From the NCBI RefSeq assembly GCF_036881715.1, contig NZ_JBAKBF010000011.1, positions 103,113 to 167,112 of the forward strand: DNA of 64,000 bases. Direction: 5' to 3'. The notes under the pieces are model-generated. The model was given only the letters and a program-made list of their open reading frames with translations. It ran no database searches and had not been told where the DNA came from. Origin of the DNA: Pannonibacter anstelovis. Its GTDB lineage: Bacteria; Pseudomonadota; Alphaproteobacteria; Rhizobiales; Stappiaceae. Made by a program: the position numbers and the translations under genes. Shown in pieces: positions 34,700-44,181 of the stretch (positions are counted from its first letter, which is position 1; every line of letters starts with the position of its first letter).

Positions 34700-35662
34700 T
34701 CAGGTCTCCGTTGCAGTCCCGTCCGGCACCGCCTTGACCACCAAGCGGCGGTCCGCCAGCCGCATGGCCGCGAAAGGACCGCCTGCGCTGCGGATCAGGG
34801 CACGCGGGTCAAGAAGATGGCTTCCGGCCTGACCATAGCGGGTCTTGAGATAGTCCGCCACCCAGGCCTCCTGGCGCAGGGCAAAGCGCTGCGCCGAAAG
34901 CCCGCCTGCCTCCAGAAACGCCCGGTGTGCCTCAATTGCCCCGTGCAGCGCCTCAAGGCCGCTGCAGTCCTGGGCACTCACCGGCAGCACCGGCACCTGC
35001 CAGCCCTCCCGCTCACGGTCACTCAAGGACAAAGCGCCCTTCACATCCGCGACGGCACGGGCCGCATAGGCCCCCATGTCGGCCTTGGTCACCACAATGA
35101 TGTCGGGCAGCTCCATGACGCCAGCCTTCATGAACTGCAGGCTGTCGCCAGAGCCTGGCTGGATGCACAGAACGAGCGTATCGACGGCAATTGCCACATC
35201 GGCTTCTGACTGGCCGATGCCGACGGATTCAACGATCACCGCCTCACGCGCCGCCCGCATGACAGCGATGGCTGCCAGCGCGTGGTCAGAAAGCCCGCCC
35301 AGCCGGTCGCGCGCCGCCATGGAGCGGATGAAGACACCCGCATCCTCCGGGTCTGCCGTCAGCCGTGTCCGGTCGCCCAGCAGAGCTCCGCCCGAGCGGC
35401 GGGAGGAAGGATCAACGGCAATGACGCCGGTGGTCTTTCCTGCCGCCCGCAGCGCCTTGAGCAGGCTGTTCGTGAGCGTGGATTTGCCAGCACCCGGCGG
35501 CCCGGTGAGACCCAGCACATGGCCTGTGCCCTCACGGCAGGCCGCATCCAGAAAGGCATCCACCTCCGCCTGCCCATGGCCGGTCTCGATCCGGGTCAGC
35601 GCCCGGGCAAGGGCGAGCTTGCCCCCTGCCCTGAGCGCTGCGATGGCCTCACTGGCTGCCAT
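34700..35662 (-). CDS. meaB: MeaB-type G-protein chaperone GTPase
   Basis: P-loop GTPase that protects and reloads B12-dependent methylmalonyl-CoA mutase; 320 aa. Walker A GLTGPPGAGKSTL, VDPSSRRSGGALLGDR (switch I region with the conserved GDR), VESVGIGQSEADV and VVTKAD (guanine specificity) fit the MeaB/ArgK family. It lies 3 bases after ppdK and one base before merR, so the three may form one operon. No mutase gene is in this window. Confidence 0.92.
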   Translation of the reverse strand: MAASEAIAALRAGGKLALARALTRIETGHGQAEVDAFLDAACREGTGHVLGLTGPPGAGKSTLTNSLLKALRAAGKTTGVIAVDPSSRRSGGALLGDRTRLTADPEDAGVFIRSMAARDRLGGLSDHALAAIAVMRAAREAVIVESVGIGQSEADVAIAVDTLVLCIQPGSGDSLQFMKAGVMELPDIIVVTKADMGAYAARAVADVKGALSLSDREREGWQVPVLPVSAQDCSGLEALHGAIEAHRAFLEAGGLSAQRFALRQEAWVADYLKTRYGQAGSHLLDPRALIRSAGGPFAAMRLADRRLVVKAVPDGTATET

Positions 35663-35665
35663 GCC

Positions 35666-38329
35666 TCATGTCCGGCGCAGATGAGCCTGCGCCGCCGCCA
35701 GGCGGGCGATGGGCACGCGGAAGGGCGAGCAGGACACATAGTCGAGGCCAACGCTTTCACAAAAGGCAATGGATGCCGGATCACCGCCATGCTCGCCGCA
35801 GATGCCGAGCTTGATATCCGGACGCACTGCCCTGCCCCTGTCAGCGGCAATGGAGATCAGTTCGCCGACGCCATCCCTGTCAATGGAAACGAACGGATCC
35901 TGTTCAATAATGCCCTTGAGCTGATAGGTGCCGAGGAACGACGCCGCATCATCACGGGAAATGCCGAATGTGGTCTGCGTCAGATCGTTGGTGCCGAAGG
36001 AGAAAAACTCCGCCGTTGCGGCAATGTCACCAGCCCGCAGGGCGGCTCGCGGCAGTTCCACCATGGTGCCGACCTGATAGGACACGGCAACACCGGTCTC
36101 CTTCGCAACCGCTTCCGCCATGGCGTCGATGCGCCCGCGCACCAGATCCAGCTCCGCCTTCAGGCCGACGAGCGGGACCATGATCTCCGGAACGACGGGA
36201 GCGCCGGTGCTCTTGCCAGCCATGACAGCCGCCTCGAAAATGGCGCGCGCCTGCATCTCTGCAATCTCCGGATAGGAGACAAGCAGCCGGCAGCCGCGGT
36301 GGCCGAGCATCGGGTTGAACTCCTCGAGATCCAGCGCCCGCTCCCGCAGCTTGTCCGCGTCAATGCCCATGGCCGCGGCGACTTCCGCAATCTCCTCATC
36401 CGATTTCGGCAGGAACTCGTGAAGCGGCGGGTCCAGCAAGCGGATCGTCACCGGCAGGCCATGCATGATCTCGAAGAGCTGTACAAAATCATCCCGCTGC
36501 ATCGGCAGCAGCTTGCCCAGCGCTGCACGGCGGCCTTCTTCCCCGGAGGCAAGGATCATCTCACGCACGGCAACAATCCGGTCGCCATCGAAGAACATGT
36601 GCTCCGTGCGGCAAAGACCGATGCCTTCCGCCCCGAACTGCCGTGCCGCCCGCGCGTCGGCCGGGGTCTCGGCATTGGTTCGCACCTTCATGCGCCGCAC
36701 CTCATCGGCCCAGCTCATCAGCGTGGCGAAATCGCCAGAGAGCGCAGGCTGCAGCATCGCCACTTCGCCCACCAGAACCTGCCCGCTCGCCCCGTCGATG
36801 GTGATCACGTCCCCCTTTGCAAGCGACCTGCCGCCCGCAGACAGGGTGCCATTACGGTAATCAATGCGGAGTGCGCCGGCTCCGGAGACGCAGGGCTTGC
36901 CCATGCCGCGCGCCACCACGGCGGCGTGGCTCGTCATGCCGCCACGGCTGGTCAGAATGCCTTCCGCAGCATGCATGCCGTGAATGTCTTCCGGGCTGGT
37001 TTCGACGCGCACCAGAATGACCTTGCGGCCTGCTGCCTTGGCCTCTTCGGCCTCTTCCGAGGTAAAGACTATGGCCCCGCATGCTGCTCCCGGAGAAGCC
37101 GGGAGCCCCGTGACCAGAATATCGCGCTTCGCAGCTGGATCGATTGTCGGATGCAGCAACTGGTCCAGCGCCTGCGGCTCGACCCGCAGCACCGCTTCCT
37201 CGTGGCTCAGCAGCCCCTCGTCAGCCATGTCGACGGCAATCTTCAGCGCCGCCTTGGCCGTGCGCTTGCCCGAGCGGGTCTGCAGCATCCACAGCTTGCC
37301 CCGTTCAATGGTAAACTCCAGGTCCTGCATGTCCCGGTAATGGGCCTCCAGCCGGTCGCAGATGGTCTGGAATTCGGCAAAGGCCTCCGGCATCAGCACC
37401 TCAAGAGAAGGCCGTTCGGACCCTGCCTCAAGCCTTGCCTTCTCGGTGATGTCCTGGGGCGTGCGGATGCCCGCCACCACGTCCTCGCCCTGCGCATTGA
37501 CGAGAAACTCGCCATAAAGCGCCTTTTCGCCCGTGGAAGGGTTGCGGGTGAAGGCAACACCCGTGGCCGATGTTTCGCCCATGTTGCCGAAAACCATCGC
37601 CTGCACATTCACCGCCGTGCCCCAGTCGGCCGGAATGTCATGCAGGCGGCGGTAGGTCTGGGCGCGGGCCGTCATCCAGGACTCGAACACAGCCCCGATC
37701 GCCCCCCACAGCTGGTCCATCGGATCTTGCGGGAAGGGGCGCTCCAGCTCTTCTTCCACCAGCGCCTTGTAGCGCTCGACAATGCTGATCAGCTCTTCGG
37801 TTGAGAGGTCCGTGTCCAGCGAATGCCCCGCTTCATCCTTCACCTCATCAAGAATTTCCTCGAAGGCGTGGTGGTCAAGGCCCATCACCACATCGCCATA
37901 CATCTGGATGAAGCGGCGGTAGCTGTCATAGGCGAAGCGGCGGTCACCTGCGGCCCGTCCGATGGCTTCGACCGTGACATCGTTGAGACCGAGGTTGAGC
38001 ACCGTATCCATCATGCCGGGCATGGACACTCTTGCACCGGAGCGGACGGACACCAGCAGCGGGTTCTGCGCGTCGCCGAAACGGCGGCCGGTCAGTTCCC
38101 CGGCTGCAGCAAGAGCTAACTCCACCTGCTGCGCCAGATCGTCCGGATAGGTCTTGCCCTTGTCGTAGTACCAGGCGCAGACCTCGGTGGTGATGGTGAA
38201 GCCTGGCGGCACCGGCAAACCAAGATTGCTCATTTCAGCCAGGTTGGCGCCCTTGCCGCCGAGCAAGGTCTTCAGGCCAGCGTTTCCTTCTGCAGTTCCA
38301 TTGCCAAACCCATACACCCACTTGGCCAT
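35666..38329 (-). CDS. ppdK: Pyruvate, phosphate dikinase
   Basis: Interconverts pyruvate, ATP and phosphate with phosphoenolpyruvate, AMP and PPi; 887 aa, full length. It has the N-terminal ATP-grasp domain (FGNGTAEGNAGLKTLLGGKGANLAEM, VSVRSGARVSMPGMMDTVLNLG in pieces) and the swivelling phosphohistidine domain with catalytic His in GGMTSHAAVVARGMG. The C-terminal PEP/pyruvate barrel contains GIGLCRTEHMF and ICGEHGGDP. It supports gluconeogenic growth. Transcribed toward meaB. Confidence 0.96.
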   Translation of the reverse strand: MAKWVYGFGNGTAEGNAGLKTLLGGKGANLAEMSNLGLPVPPGFTITTEVCAWYYDKGKTYPDDLAQQVELALAAAGELTGRRFGDAQNPLLVSVRSGARVSMPGMMDTVLNLGLNDVTVEAIGRAAGDRRFAYDSYRRFIQMYGDVVMGLDHHAFEEILDEVKDEAGHSLDTDLSTEELISIVERYKALVEEELERPFPQDPMDQLWGAIGAVFESWMTARAQTYRRLHDIPADWGTAVNVQAMVFGNMGETSATGVAFTRNPSTGEKALYGEFLVNAQGEDVVAGIRTPQDITEKARLEAGSERPSLEVLMPEAFAEFQTICDRLEAHYRDMQDLEFTIERGKLWMLQTRSGKRTAKAALKIAVDMADEGLLSHEEAVLRVEPQALDQLLHPTIDPAAKRDILVTGLPASPGAACGAIVFTSEEAEEAKAAGRKVILVRVETSPEDIHGMHAAEGILTSRGGMTSHAAVVARGMGKPCVSGAGALRIDYRNGTLSAGGRSLAKGDVITIDGASGQVLVGEVAMLQPALSGDFATLMSWADEVRRMKVRTNAETPADARAARQFGAEGIGLCRTEHMFFDGDRIVAVREMILASGEEGRRAALGKLLPMQRDDFVQLFEIMHGLPVTIRLLDPPLHEFLPKSDEEIAEVAAAMGIDADKLRERALDLEEFNPMLGHRGCRLLVSYPEIAEMQARAIFEAAVMAGKSTGAPVVPEIMVPLVGLKAELDLVRGRIDAMAEAVAKETGVAVSYQVGTMVELPRAALRAGDIAATAEFFSFGTNDLTQTTFGISRDDAASFLGTYQLKGIIEQDPFVSIDRDGVGELISIAADRGRAVRPDIKLGICGEHGGDPASIAFCESVGLDYVSCSPFRVPIARLAAAQAHLRRT

Positions 38330-38684
38330 TCCCGATCTCCCACATTGCGTCCCGCTACCGGACTGCCTCCTCCGGAGGAAAGCTGAACGCTGACCTTGCG
38401 TCCGTTATTCCTGCAATGCCGGACCGGGGCGCACAAGGCTTTTTTGCACCGCAACGCAAAGCACCCATTGAACGTGGTTTGGCAATTGGCCGAAGGTCGA
38501 ATGCGGCAGGATGCGCAGCGGCCAACACGGCTGCGTCCCGGATGATATGTGATAAATGTGATCAGGTGATGCAGCCAAAGGCAGGGCTCCGGCTTGCCCC
38601 CGCGCCACAAAGCCGCCATCGTATCATGAAGATGTGGGTTCAGATGGAATCACGATGGCGCACCCATCGGTCCTGAGAGGTAAG
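38330..38684. other. Divergent intergenic region, ppdK / TPR gene
   Basis: About 355 bases between two divergent genes. Contains an ACAAGGCTTTTTTGC run near 38431-38445 but no clear paired promoter boxes. The TPR gene may start up to 51 bases earlier (GTG 38634 or ATG 38655). I see no RNA gene here. Confidence 0.4.
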
Positions 38685-40478
38685 ATGACGACGTTGACCG
38701 ACGTTCCGGCGCAGAAGCGCAAGATTTCCGCAGGCCGCTGCAGCCGCTTGCTGCTTGGCGCAGCGCTTCTGATGGTCCCGGTGCAGGTGCAGGCCTCCTC
38801 TGGAGAGACGGCAGCAACAGAGCAGCAATATGGCACCCCTCAGGATCTTCCCGTTACCCAGGCAGGCAGCTACCTTGCAGCCCGGCTCGCAACCCGCTGG
38901 AATGATTTCCCCTCGGCAGCCGCCTTCTTCGAAGAAGCGCTCGGCACCGATCCCGAGAACGGTTTTCTGGTGGAGCGCGCTTTCATGCTGCGCATGGCCA
39001 GTGGTGACTTTGAGGACGCACGCATTCTCGCCGACGACATGCAGGCCCTCAAGATCCGCAACTTCATGGCAAGCCTCCTGAAAAGCCTTGATCTGGCGCG
39101 CGATGGCAGCTTCCGCGATGCATCTCAGGCTCTCGAAAATGACGGCGGTGGTCCGCTTGCAGACCTCACAGTGGGCATTTCAAGGGCCTGGTTCGACCTT
39201 GGAGCCGGCGACTTGAAAAAGGCCCTGGCAGGCCTCGATGCCCTGAAGGGCCCTGACTGGTTCGACGTGTTCAAGAATAACCATGCCGCCCTGATGGCGC
39301 AGCAGGCAGGACGTATGGACATTGCCCTCACGCGGATCAAGCAAGCCTACGATGCGGATCGCGGGGCACTGAAAGTTGCCGACACCTACGCCATCCTGCT
39401 TGCCTCGGCCGGGAAGAAGAAAGAAGCACTCGCTGTTCTGGATCAGTATGATCAGCTGATCCCCAGCCACCCCATCCTTTCCGGTACCCGTGCCCGGATC
39501 GAGAAGGGCGAGAAATTTGGCCCGGTTGTCGCAGACCCTCTGATGGGAATTGCCGAGCTTCTGAGCGGCCTCGGGTCGGCTATCGGCAATGACGGCGCCG
39601 AAGAGCTGGGAGCGGCCCTTCTCAATCTGTCGCTGGATCTCAATAAGGACGGCGACTTTGCCGCGCTTGCCCTTGGCGGGCTGTACAACAGGCTGAATGC
39701 GCCTGACCGAGCCATCACCGCGCTGGAGCAGGTGCCGGACAGCTCCCCGCTGAAGCGGGATGCAGAGATCCAGATCGGCCTCAACTTCAACGCCCTCGAC
39801 AAGGTGGATGAGGCCCGCCAGCATCTTCAGGCCCTCATCGACAAGGATCCCTCTGATCTTGAAGCGATCATCGCGCTTGGCAACGTTCTGCGCTCCCGCG
39901 AGATGTTCGCAGAGGCCGAGGTGGTCTACACCAAGGGCATCGACACGGTCGACAAGCCCCAGCCGGAGCATTGGGGCCTCTACTACAACCGCGGCATCTG
40001 CCGGGAACGCCTGAAGAAGTGGAACGAGGCGGAGATTGACCTGCGCACGGCGCTGGAGCTTTATCCAGACCAGCCGCAAGTGCTCAATTATCTGGGTTAT
40101 TCTCTCATTGATCAGGGCATGAAGCTGGATGAGGCGATGCAGATGATCCAGACGGCTGTCCGTCTGCGGCCCAGCGACGGCTATATCGTCGACAGCCTGG
40201 GCTGGGCCTACTATAGGCTCGGCCGCTATGAGGAAGCCACACGCGAACTGGAGCGTGCAGTTCAGTTACGTCCGGCCGATCCGGTCATCAATGATCACCT
40301 GGGCGATGCCTACTGGAAAGTGGGCCGCCGTCTTGAGGCCCGGTTCCAGTGGAACCACGCCCGTGATCTGGGCCCGACTCCGGAAGATCTTGTGAAAATT
40401 CTCGACAAGATCGAGAACGGTCTCCCCGACACTCCAGCGGCCGTCGAAGCCAGCGCCCCGCCGAAGAACGGCGGCTGA
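38685..40478 (+). CDS. Exported tetratricopeptide-repeat protein
   Basis: A 597-aa protein with a signal-like segment (LLLGAALLMVPVQVQASS) and TPR-type helical repeats through the rest. Clear examples near the C-terminus are GLYYNRGICRERLKKWNEAEIDLR and IVDSLGWAYYRLGRYEEATREL (in parts). TPR arrays mediate protein-protein contacts, so a role as a periplasmic or lipoprotein-like scaffold in envelope assembly is plausible but inferred. ATG 38685 follows GAGAGG. ispE starts 7 bases downstream, so the two are likely co-transcribed. Confidence 0.85.
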   Translation: MTTLTDVPAQKRKISAGRCSRLLLGAALLMVPVQVQASSGETAATEQQYGTPQDLPVTQAGSYLAARLATRWNDFPSAAAFFEEALGTDPENGFLVERAFMLRMASGDFEDARILADDMQALKIRNFMASLLKSLDLARDGSFRDASQALENDGGGPLADLTVGISRAWFDLGAGDLKKALAGLDALKGPDWFDVFKNNHAALMAQQAGRMDIALTRIKQAYDADRGALKVADTYAILLASAGKKKEALAVLDQYDQLIPSHPILSGTRARIEKGEKFGPVVADPLMGIAELLSGLGSAIGNDGAEELGAALLNLSLDLNKDGDFAALALGGLYNRLNAPDRAITALEQVPDSSPLKRDAEIQIGLNFNALDKVDEARQHLQALIDKDPSDLEAIIALGNVLRSREMFAEAEVVYTKGIDTVDKPQPEHWGLYYNRGICRERLKKWNEAEIDLRTALELYPDQPQVLNYLGYSLIDQGMKLDEAMQMIQTAVRLRPSDGYIVDSLGWAYYRLGRYEEATRELERAVQLRPADPVINDHLGDAYWKVGRRLEARFQWNHARDLGPTPEDLVKILDKIENGLPDTPAAVEASAPPKNGG

Positions 40479-40485
40479 TCCGGCC

Positions 40486-41397
40486 ATGAGGGGGAACGGA
40501 GCATCATCCGGCGCGGACACTGCGCCGGTTTTTTCCTGCCGGGCCAGAGCCAAGATCAACCTCGCCCTGCATGTCACAGGGCAGCGGGAAGACCGCTATC
40601 ATCTGCTGGACAGCATCACCGTCTTCGCCGGTACGGGCGACCGGTTGAGCCTTCAGGCGGCTGAAGCCCCTTCTTTCACTGTCTACGGCCCCTTTGCCTC
40701 CGCGCTTGAAGGCGGCGGCCCGGCGCAAGACAATCTGGTGTTGCGCGCCATCACCGCCCTGCAACGCGCCTCCGGCGTGCAGCTGCCCCCCCTTGCCGTG
40801 CATCTGGAAAAGAACCTGCCGGTTGCCTCCGGCATCGGCGGCGGTTCGGCTGACGCTGCTGCGGCCTTGCTGCTGGCGCAAGAGGCCACCGGCCTCACCC
40901 TTCCCGCGGCCATGTTGCAATCCATCGCGCTGAAACTGGGTGCGGACGTGCCCGTCTGCCTGGCCGGTCAACCGGCCCGCATGTCAGGCATCGGCGAGGA
41001 TCTTGCCCCCTTGCCCCCGCTGCCCCGGTGCGGTCTGGTGCTGGTGAACCCTGGTGTCGCGGTCAGTACGCCTGCTGTGTTCAAGGCGCTTGAGCTCCGG
41101 GACAATCCCCCTCTGCCGGGCATGCCGCCGGACTTTGCCACCCGTCAGGATCTCGTCAACTGGCTCAAGGGCACCCGCAATGACCTGCAGGCCGCAGCCA
41201 TCGCCCTGTTACCGGTGATCGAAGATGTTCTGGCAGCATTGAACGCACATCCGGCAGCCGAATTCTGCCGCATGTCAGGCTCCGGTGCCACATGCTTCGC
41301 CCTCTGCGCGCCGGAGGCCGCCACTGCACTGGCAGAAGATCTGCGTGTACAACATCCCGGCTGGTGGATTGCGGCAAGCGAAGTGGAAGCCGGGTGA
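40486..41397 (+). CDS. ispE: 4-diphosphocytidyl-2-C-methyl-D-erythritol kinase
   Basis: Phosphorylates CDP-ME in the MEP pathway for isoprenoids; 303 aa. GHMP-kinase motifs are present: the N-terminal ARAKINLALHVTGQREDRYH and the glycine-rich ATP loop LPVASGIGGGSADAAAAL. C-terminal MSGSGATCFAL is GHMP motif 3. The convergent gene just downstream encodes a polyprenyl synthase in the same broad pathway. Confidence 0.95.
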   Translation: MRGNGASSGADTAPVFSCRARAKINLALHVTGQREDRYHLLDSITVFAGTGDRLSLQAAEAPSFTVYGPFASALEGGGPAQDNLVLRAITALQRASGVQLPPLAVHLEKNLPVASGIGGGSADAAAALLLAQEATGLTLPAAMLQSIALKLGADVPVCLAGQPARMSGIGEDLAPLPPLPRCGLVLVNPGVAVSTPAVFKALELRDNPPLPGMPPDFATRQDLVNWLKGTRNDLQAAAIALLPVIEDVLAALNAHPAAEFCRMSGSGATCFALCAPEAATALAEDLRVQHPGWWIAASEVEAG

Positions 41398-41400
41398 GGC

Positions 41401-42420
41401 TCAGCTCACCCGGGCGATGCAGAATTCGACGGCTTCGCGCAGGGAGTCCGTGAGTGGCCCCTGCGGCAATTCATCGAGAGCGGCCATGGCGCTGGCGCCA
41501 TACTGACGGGCGCGAACAATGGTCTCCTCAATGGCACCGTGACGGCGCATCAGAGCAATGGCCTCCTCAAGATCGCCATCGCGGATGTCGCCTTCTTCAA
41601 GGCAGCGCTTCCAGAAGGCGCGCTCGCTGTCCGTGCCGCGCTCCAGGGACACGACGACCGGCAGGGTGATCTTGCCCTCGCGGAAATCGTCGCCTACCTG
41701 CTTGCCCAGATCCGCACTGGACCCGCCGTAATCAAGCGCATCGTCGACGAGCTGGAAGGCAAGCCCAAGGTCCATGCCATAGCGGCGGGCAGCGGCGCGC
41801 TGTGCACCGCCGACACCGGCGATCACAGGCCCGACTTCGGCGGCAGCTGCAAAGAGCGCTGCGGTCTTCGCCTCGATCACCTTGAGATACTGCGCCTCAT
41901 TGGTGGAAATGTCCTTGGCCGCGCCCAGCTGCATCACTTCGCCTTCGGCAATGATCGCGGAGGCTTCTGCCAGAATGCGCAGGGCTTCGAGCGAGCCGAC
42001 GTCCACCATCATCTTGAAAGCCTGGCCGAGCAGATAGTCACCGACGAGAACACTCGCCTGATTGCCCCAGAGCTTGCGCGCCGCAAGCTTGCCCCGGCGC
42101 ATGTCGCTCTCATCGACCACGTCGTCATGCAGCAGCGTCGCGGTGTGCATGAACTCTACGCTGGCCGCGAGAATGACATGGCCCGTGCCGCGGTAGCCGA
42201 ACATGTCCGCCATGGCGAGGGTCAGCATGGGCCGCAGGCGCTTGCCGCCCGAGTCGATCAGGTGCTTTGCGATCTCGGGGATAAGCTCGACATTCGATCC
42301 CGCCTTGGACAGGATCAGATCGTTGACCTGCCCCATCCCGCCTGCCGTCAGATCGACGAGCGGCTGGATTGCGGGCTTGGCTTTCTTCAATTCGGGTGCG
42401 GAAGCGGCGACGGCTGCCAA
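41401..42420 (-). CDS. ispB: Polyprenyl diphosphate synthase (likely octaprenyl/decaprenyl)
   Basis: Trans-prenyltransferase building the ubiquinone side chain; 339 aa. First Asp-rich motif LLHDDVVDESDMRRG and second FQLVDDALDYGG are intact. Upstream FMHTATLLHDD and GGKRLRP match the family. The TTG at 42420 is chosen because GGGAG lies 6 bases upstream and it gives the family length; the reading to 42552 adds 44 residues without similarity. Chain length cannot be read directly, but alphaproteobacteria commonly make Q10. Confidence 0.9.
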   Translation of the reverse strand: MAAVAASAPELKKAKPAIQPLVDLTAGGMGQVNDLILSKAGSNVELIPEIAKHLIDSGGKRLRPMLTLAMADMFGYRGTGHVILAASVEFMHTATLLHDDVVDESDMRRGKLAARKLWGNQASVLVGDYLLGQAFKMMVDVGSLEALRILAEASAIIAEGEVMQLGAAKDISTNEAQYLKVIEAKTAALFAAAAEVGPVIAGVGGAQRAAARRYGMDLGLAFQLVDDALDYGGSSADLGKQVGDDFREGKITLPVVVSLERGTDSERAFWKRCLEEGDIRDGDLEEAIALMRRHGAIEETIVRARQYGASAMAALDELPQGPLTDSLREAVEFCIARVS

Positions 42421-42583
42421 AACACTCTCCCAAGGCTGGTTTTGGCGGACAATAGGTCGGCTAGCGTCCACCCGCAAGGGATCAATCGTTTGACAACGCA
42501 GTGAACAGTGTTGTCCACCACCTGAAAAGACGCATAAACCATGTGTCTGCACTACGCTCTATTCAGATAGGGGAACCGGGATC

Positions 42584-42817
42584 ATGGAAGAACTGCTGAA
42601 GACCAATGATCTGGTTCTCATTTCAGCTGTCGGGGCGATGTTTGACGAAGCAGGCATCGCGCATTTTGTCGCGGATGCCAACATGAGCATTCTGGAAGGT
42701 TCGCTCGCCATGATTCCCCGGCGAATCCTCGTCCCGGCCGATCAGATTGCCGCCGCCCGCCGCCTGATGCGTGATGCCGGTCTTGGCCATGAGCTGACGC
42801 CGGAAGAAGGACGCTGA
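42584..42817 (+). CDS. DUF2007 family protein
   Basis: A 77-aa protein with the DUF2007 pattern MEELLKTNDLVLISAVGAMFDEAGI and MIPRRILVPADQIAAARRLM. The fold is a small ferredoxin-like domain suggested to be a signal transducer; function unproven. Followed one base later by a methyltransferase gene, so co-transcribed. AGGGGA ribosome site. Confidence 0.85.
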   Translation: MEELLKTNDLVLISAVGAMFDEAGIAHFVADANMSILEGSLAMIPRRILVPADQIAAARRLMRDAGLGHELTPEEGR

Positions 42818-42818
42818 C

Positions 42819-43637
42819 GTGACCAGCCCGTTCCTGCACGCCCTTGACTTGCCTGAAGGCATTGCCACCACACGCGATGCCTTTCTGGGCGGGCTTGTAA
42901 CCGTCGAACAGCCCGCAAAGGGTTTCCACCGTGCCGGCCTTGATGCGGTCTATCTGGCAGCGGCCCTGCCCGATGGCACAAAGGGCCATGTCGTGGATCT
43001 GGGCGCAGGTGTTGGCACCGCAGGCTTCTGCGCGGCCGCACGCCTTGCAGACATCCGCGTCACGCTGGTGGAGATAGACCCGCTGGCGGCCTTGCTCGCC
43101 CGGCGCGCACTGACTGATCCCCTCAATAGTGCTTTCGCCTCCCGCATCAGCATGCTGGAAGCCGACATCACAGCCAAGGGCTCGCTGCGCCACGCGGCGG
43201 GGCTCACCCCTTGCATGGCCGATCACGTAATCATGAACCCGCCCTACTATCAGCACGGCCAGTTCCGGGCCTCGCCCTCGGGCGAGCGGGCCAGCGCCCA
43301 TGTACTGGACGAGCGCGGGCTGGAGCCCTGGGCAAAGACGGCAACCGACATTCTGCGCGAAGGCGGAACGCTCACCGTCATCTTCCGCGCCGATGGCCTG
43401 CAGGAGCTGCTGGACGTGTTTCAGGGCCGGTTCGGCGCCATCGACATCATCCCGCTGCGCCCGCGTGCCGATGCCGCCGCCACCCGCATTCTGCTGCGCG
43501 CCATCCGCGCCAGCAAGGCGCCATTGAGGCTGATGCCTGGCTTTGTCTTGCACGAGGGCGAAGGCTCGGATTTCCGGCCGGAAGCCCGCGCCGTCATGCG
43601 CGACGGCAAGGGGCTGGGAGTGCAGCCAAGGCCGTGA
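42819..43637 (+). CDS. TrmN6-like adenine N6-methyltransferase
   Basis: Class I SAM-dependent methyltransferase, 272 aa. The SAM motif is VVDLGAGVGTAGF, and the catalytic NPPYYQ (NPPY) motif marks adenine N6 methylation. The arrangement matches the YfiC/TrmN6 family that methylates A37 of tRNA-Val, but rRNA or protein targets are possible. GTG start at 42819 with GGAAGAAGG upstream. Confidence 0.85.
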   Translation: MTSPFLHALDLPEGIATTRDAFLGGLVTVEQPAKGFHRAGLDAVYLAAALPDGTKGHVVDLGAGVGTAGFCAAARLADIRVTLVEIDPLAALLARRALTDPLNSAFASRISMLEADITAKGSLRHAAGLTPCMADHVIMNPPYYQHGQFRASPSGERASAHVLDERGLEPWAKTATDILREGGTLTVIFRADGLQELLDVFQGRFGAIDIIPLRPRADAAATRILLRAIRASKAPLRLMPGFVLHEGEGSDFRPEARAVMRDGKGLGVQPRP

Positions 43638-43781
43638 GAGGCTGTGAACGGCAGATTTGGGGTCAAGTTCTCCGCAGAAGATCATCACTGGATACAACAG
43701 ACAGCAAGGAAGCGGCTTCTGCATTGAAAATGCAGGCGCAAAGCAACCTGTGTCTTGATGACGTTTTGAGGAGAATACTTA

Positions 43782-44117
43782 ATGTCCGCAATTGATCCTA
43801 TTGCCGAGGCGCGTCAGCACATCGAAAAGGCTCTTGTCGAAAAGGCCGTGTCTGATAGCGCTTTTCGCGAGGAGCTGAAGGCCAATCCGCATGCGGCTCT
43901 CAAGTCGTTGCTGGGCACAAATCCGATTCCCTCGCTGAAAATCACCGTCGTGGAAGAGGCTCCCGGCGAGGTTGTCCTCGTTCTGCCGCGCTCCATTGCT
44001 CAGGATGAACTGCCGGATGAACTGCTCGACATGGCTTCGGGCGGCGTCAGCTTCTCTTCCTTTGTCATACCCGAAGGCAGCATGACCTTTGCACGGCTCT
44101 GCCCTGCCCAAAAGTAA
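43782..44117 (+). CDS. NHLP-type RiPP precursor peptide 1
   Basis: A 111-aa protein of the nitrile-hydratase-like leader peptide (NHLP) family. The leader runs MSAIDPIAEARQHIEK..., FREELKANPHAALKSLLG and VLPRSIAQDELPDELLD, then ends at MASGG, the expected double-glycine cleavage site. The core starts VSFSSFVIPEGS and ends with a single Cys four residues from the end (ARLCPAQK). It lacks the GPPYPDGG element of the two sister peptides. The leader is close to 80 percent identical to that of gene 3. AGGAGA ribosome site. No maturation enzyme is adjacent. Confidence 0.85.
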   Translation: MSAIDPIAEARQHIEKALVEKAVSDSAFREELKANPHAALKSLLGTNPIPSLKITVVEEAPGEVVLVLPRSIAQDELPDELLDMASGGVSFSSFVIPEGSMTFARLCPAQK

Positions 44118-44181
44118 CGGCAACCTTCTTCCCATTCGGGCCAGACGGTCTCTGTCTCGAAATTACAGGAGTCCTTCCACA

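Noticed and set aside
35282..37804. 840-codon open frame on the plus strand over ppdK
   Set aside because: It lies opposite the ppdK coding sequence; high GC makes long antisense frames common. The translation has no recognisable domains, while the minus-strand reading is a complete dikinase.
42421..42552. Longer start for the polyprenyl synthase gene
   Set aside because: The additional 44 residues look like translated promoter sequence, and a TTG with a good ribosome site gives the expected length.
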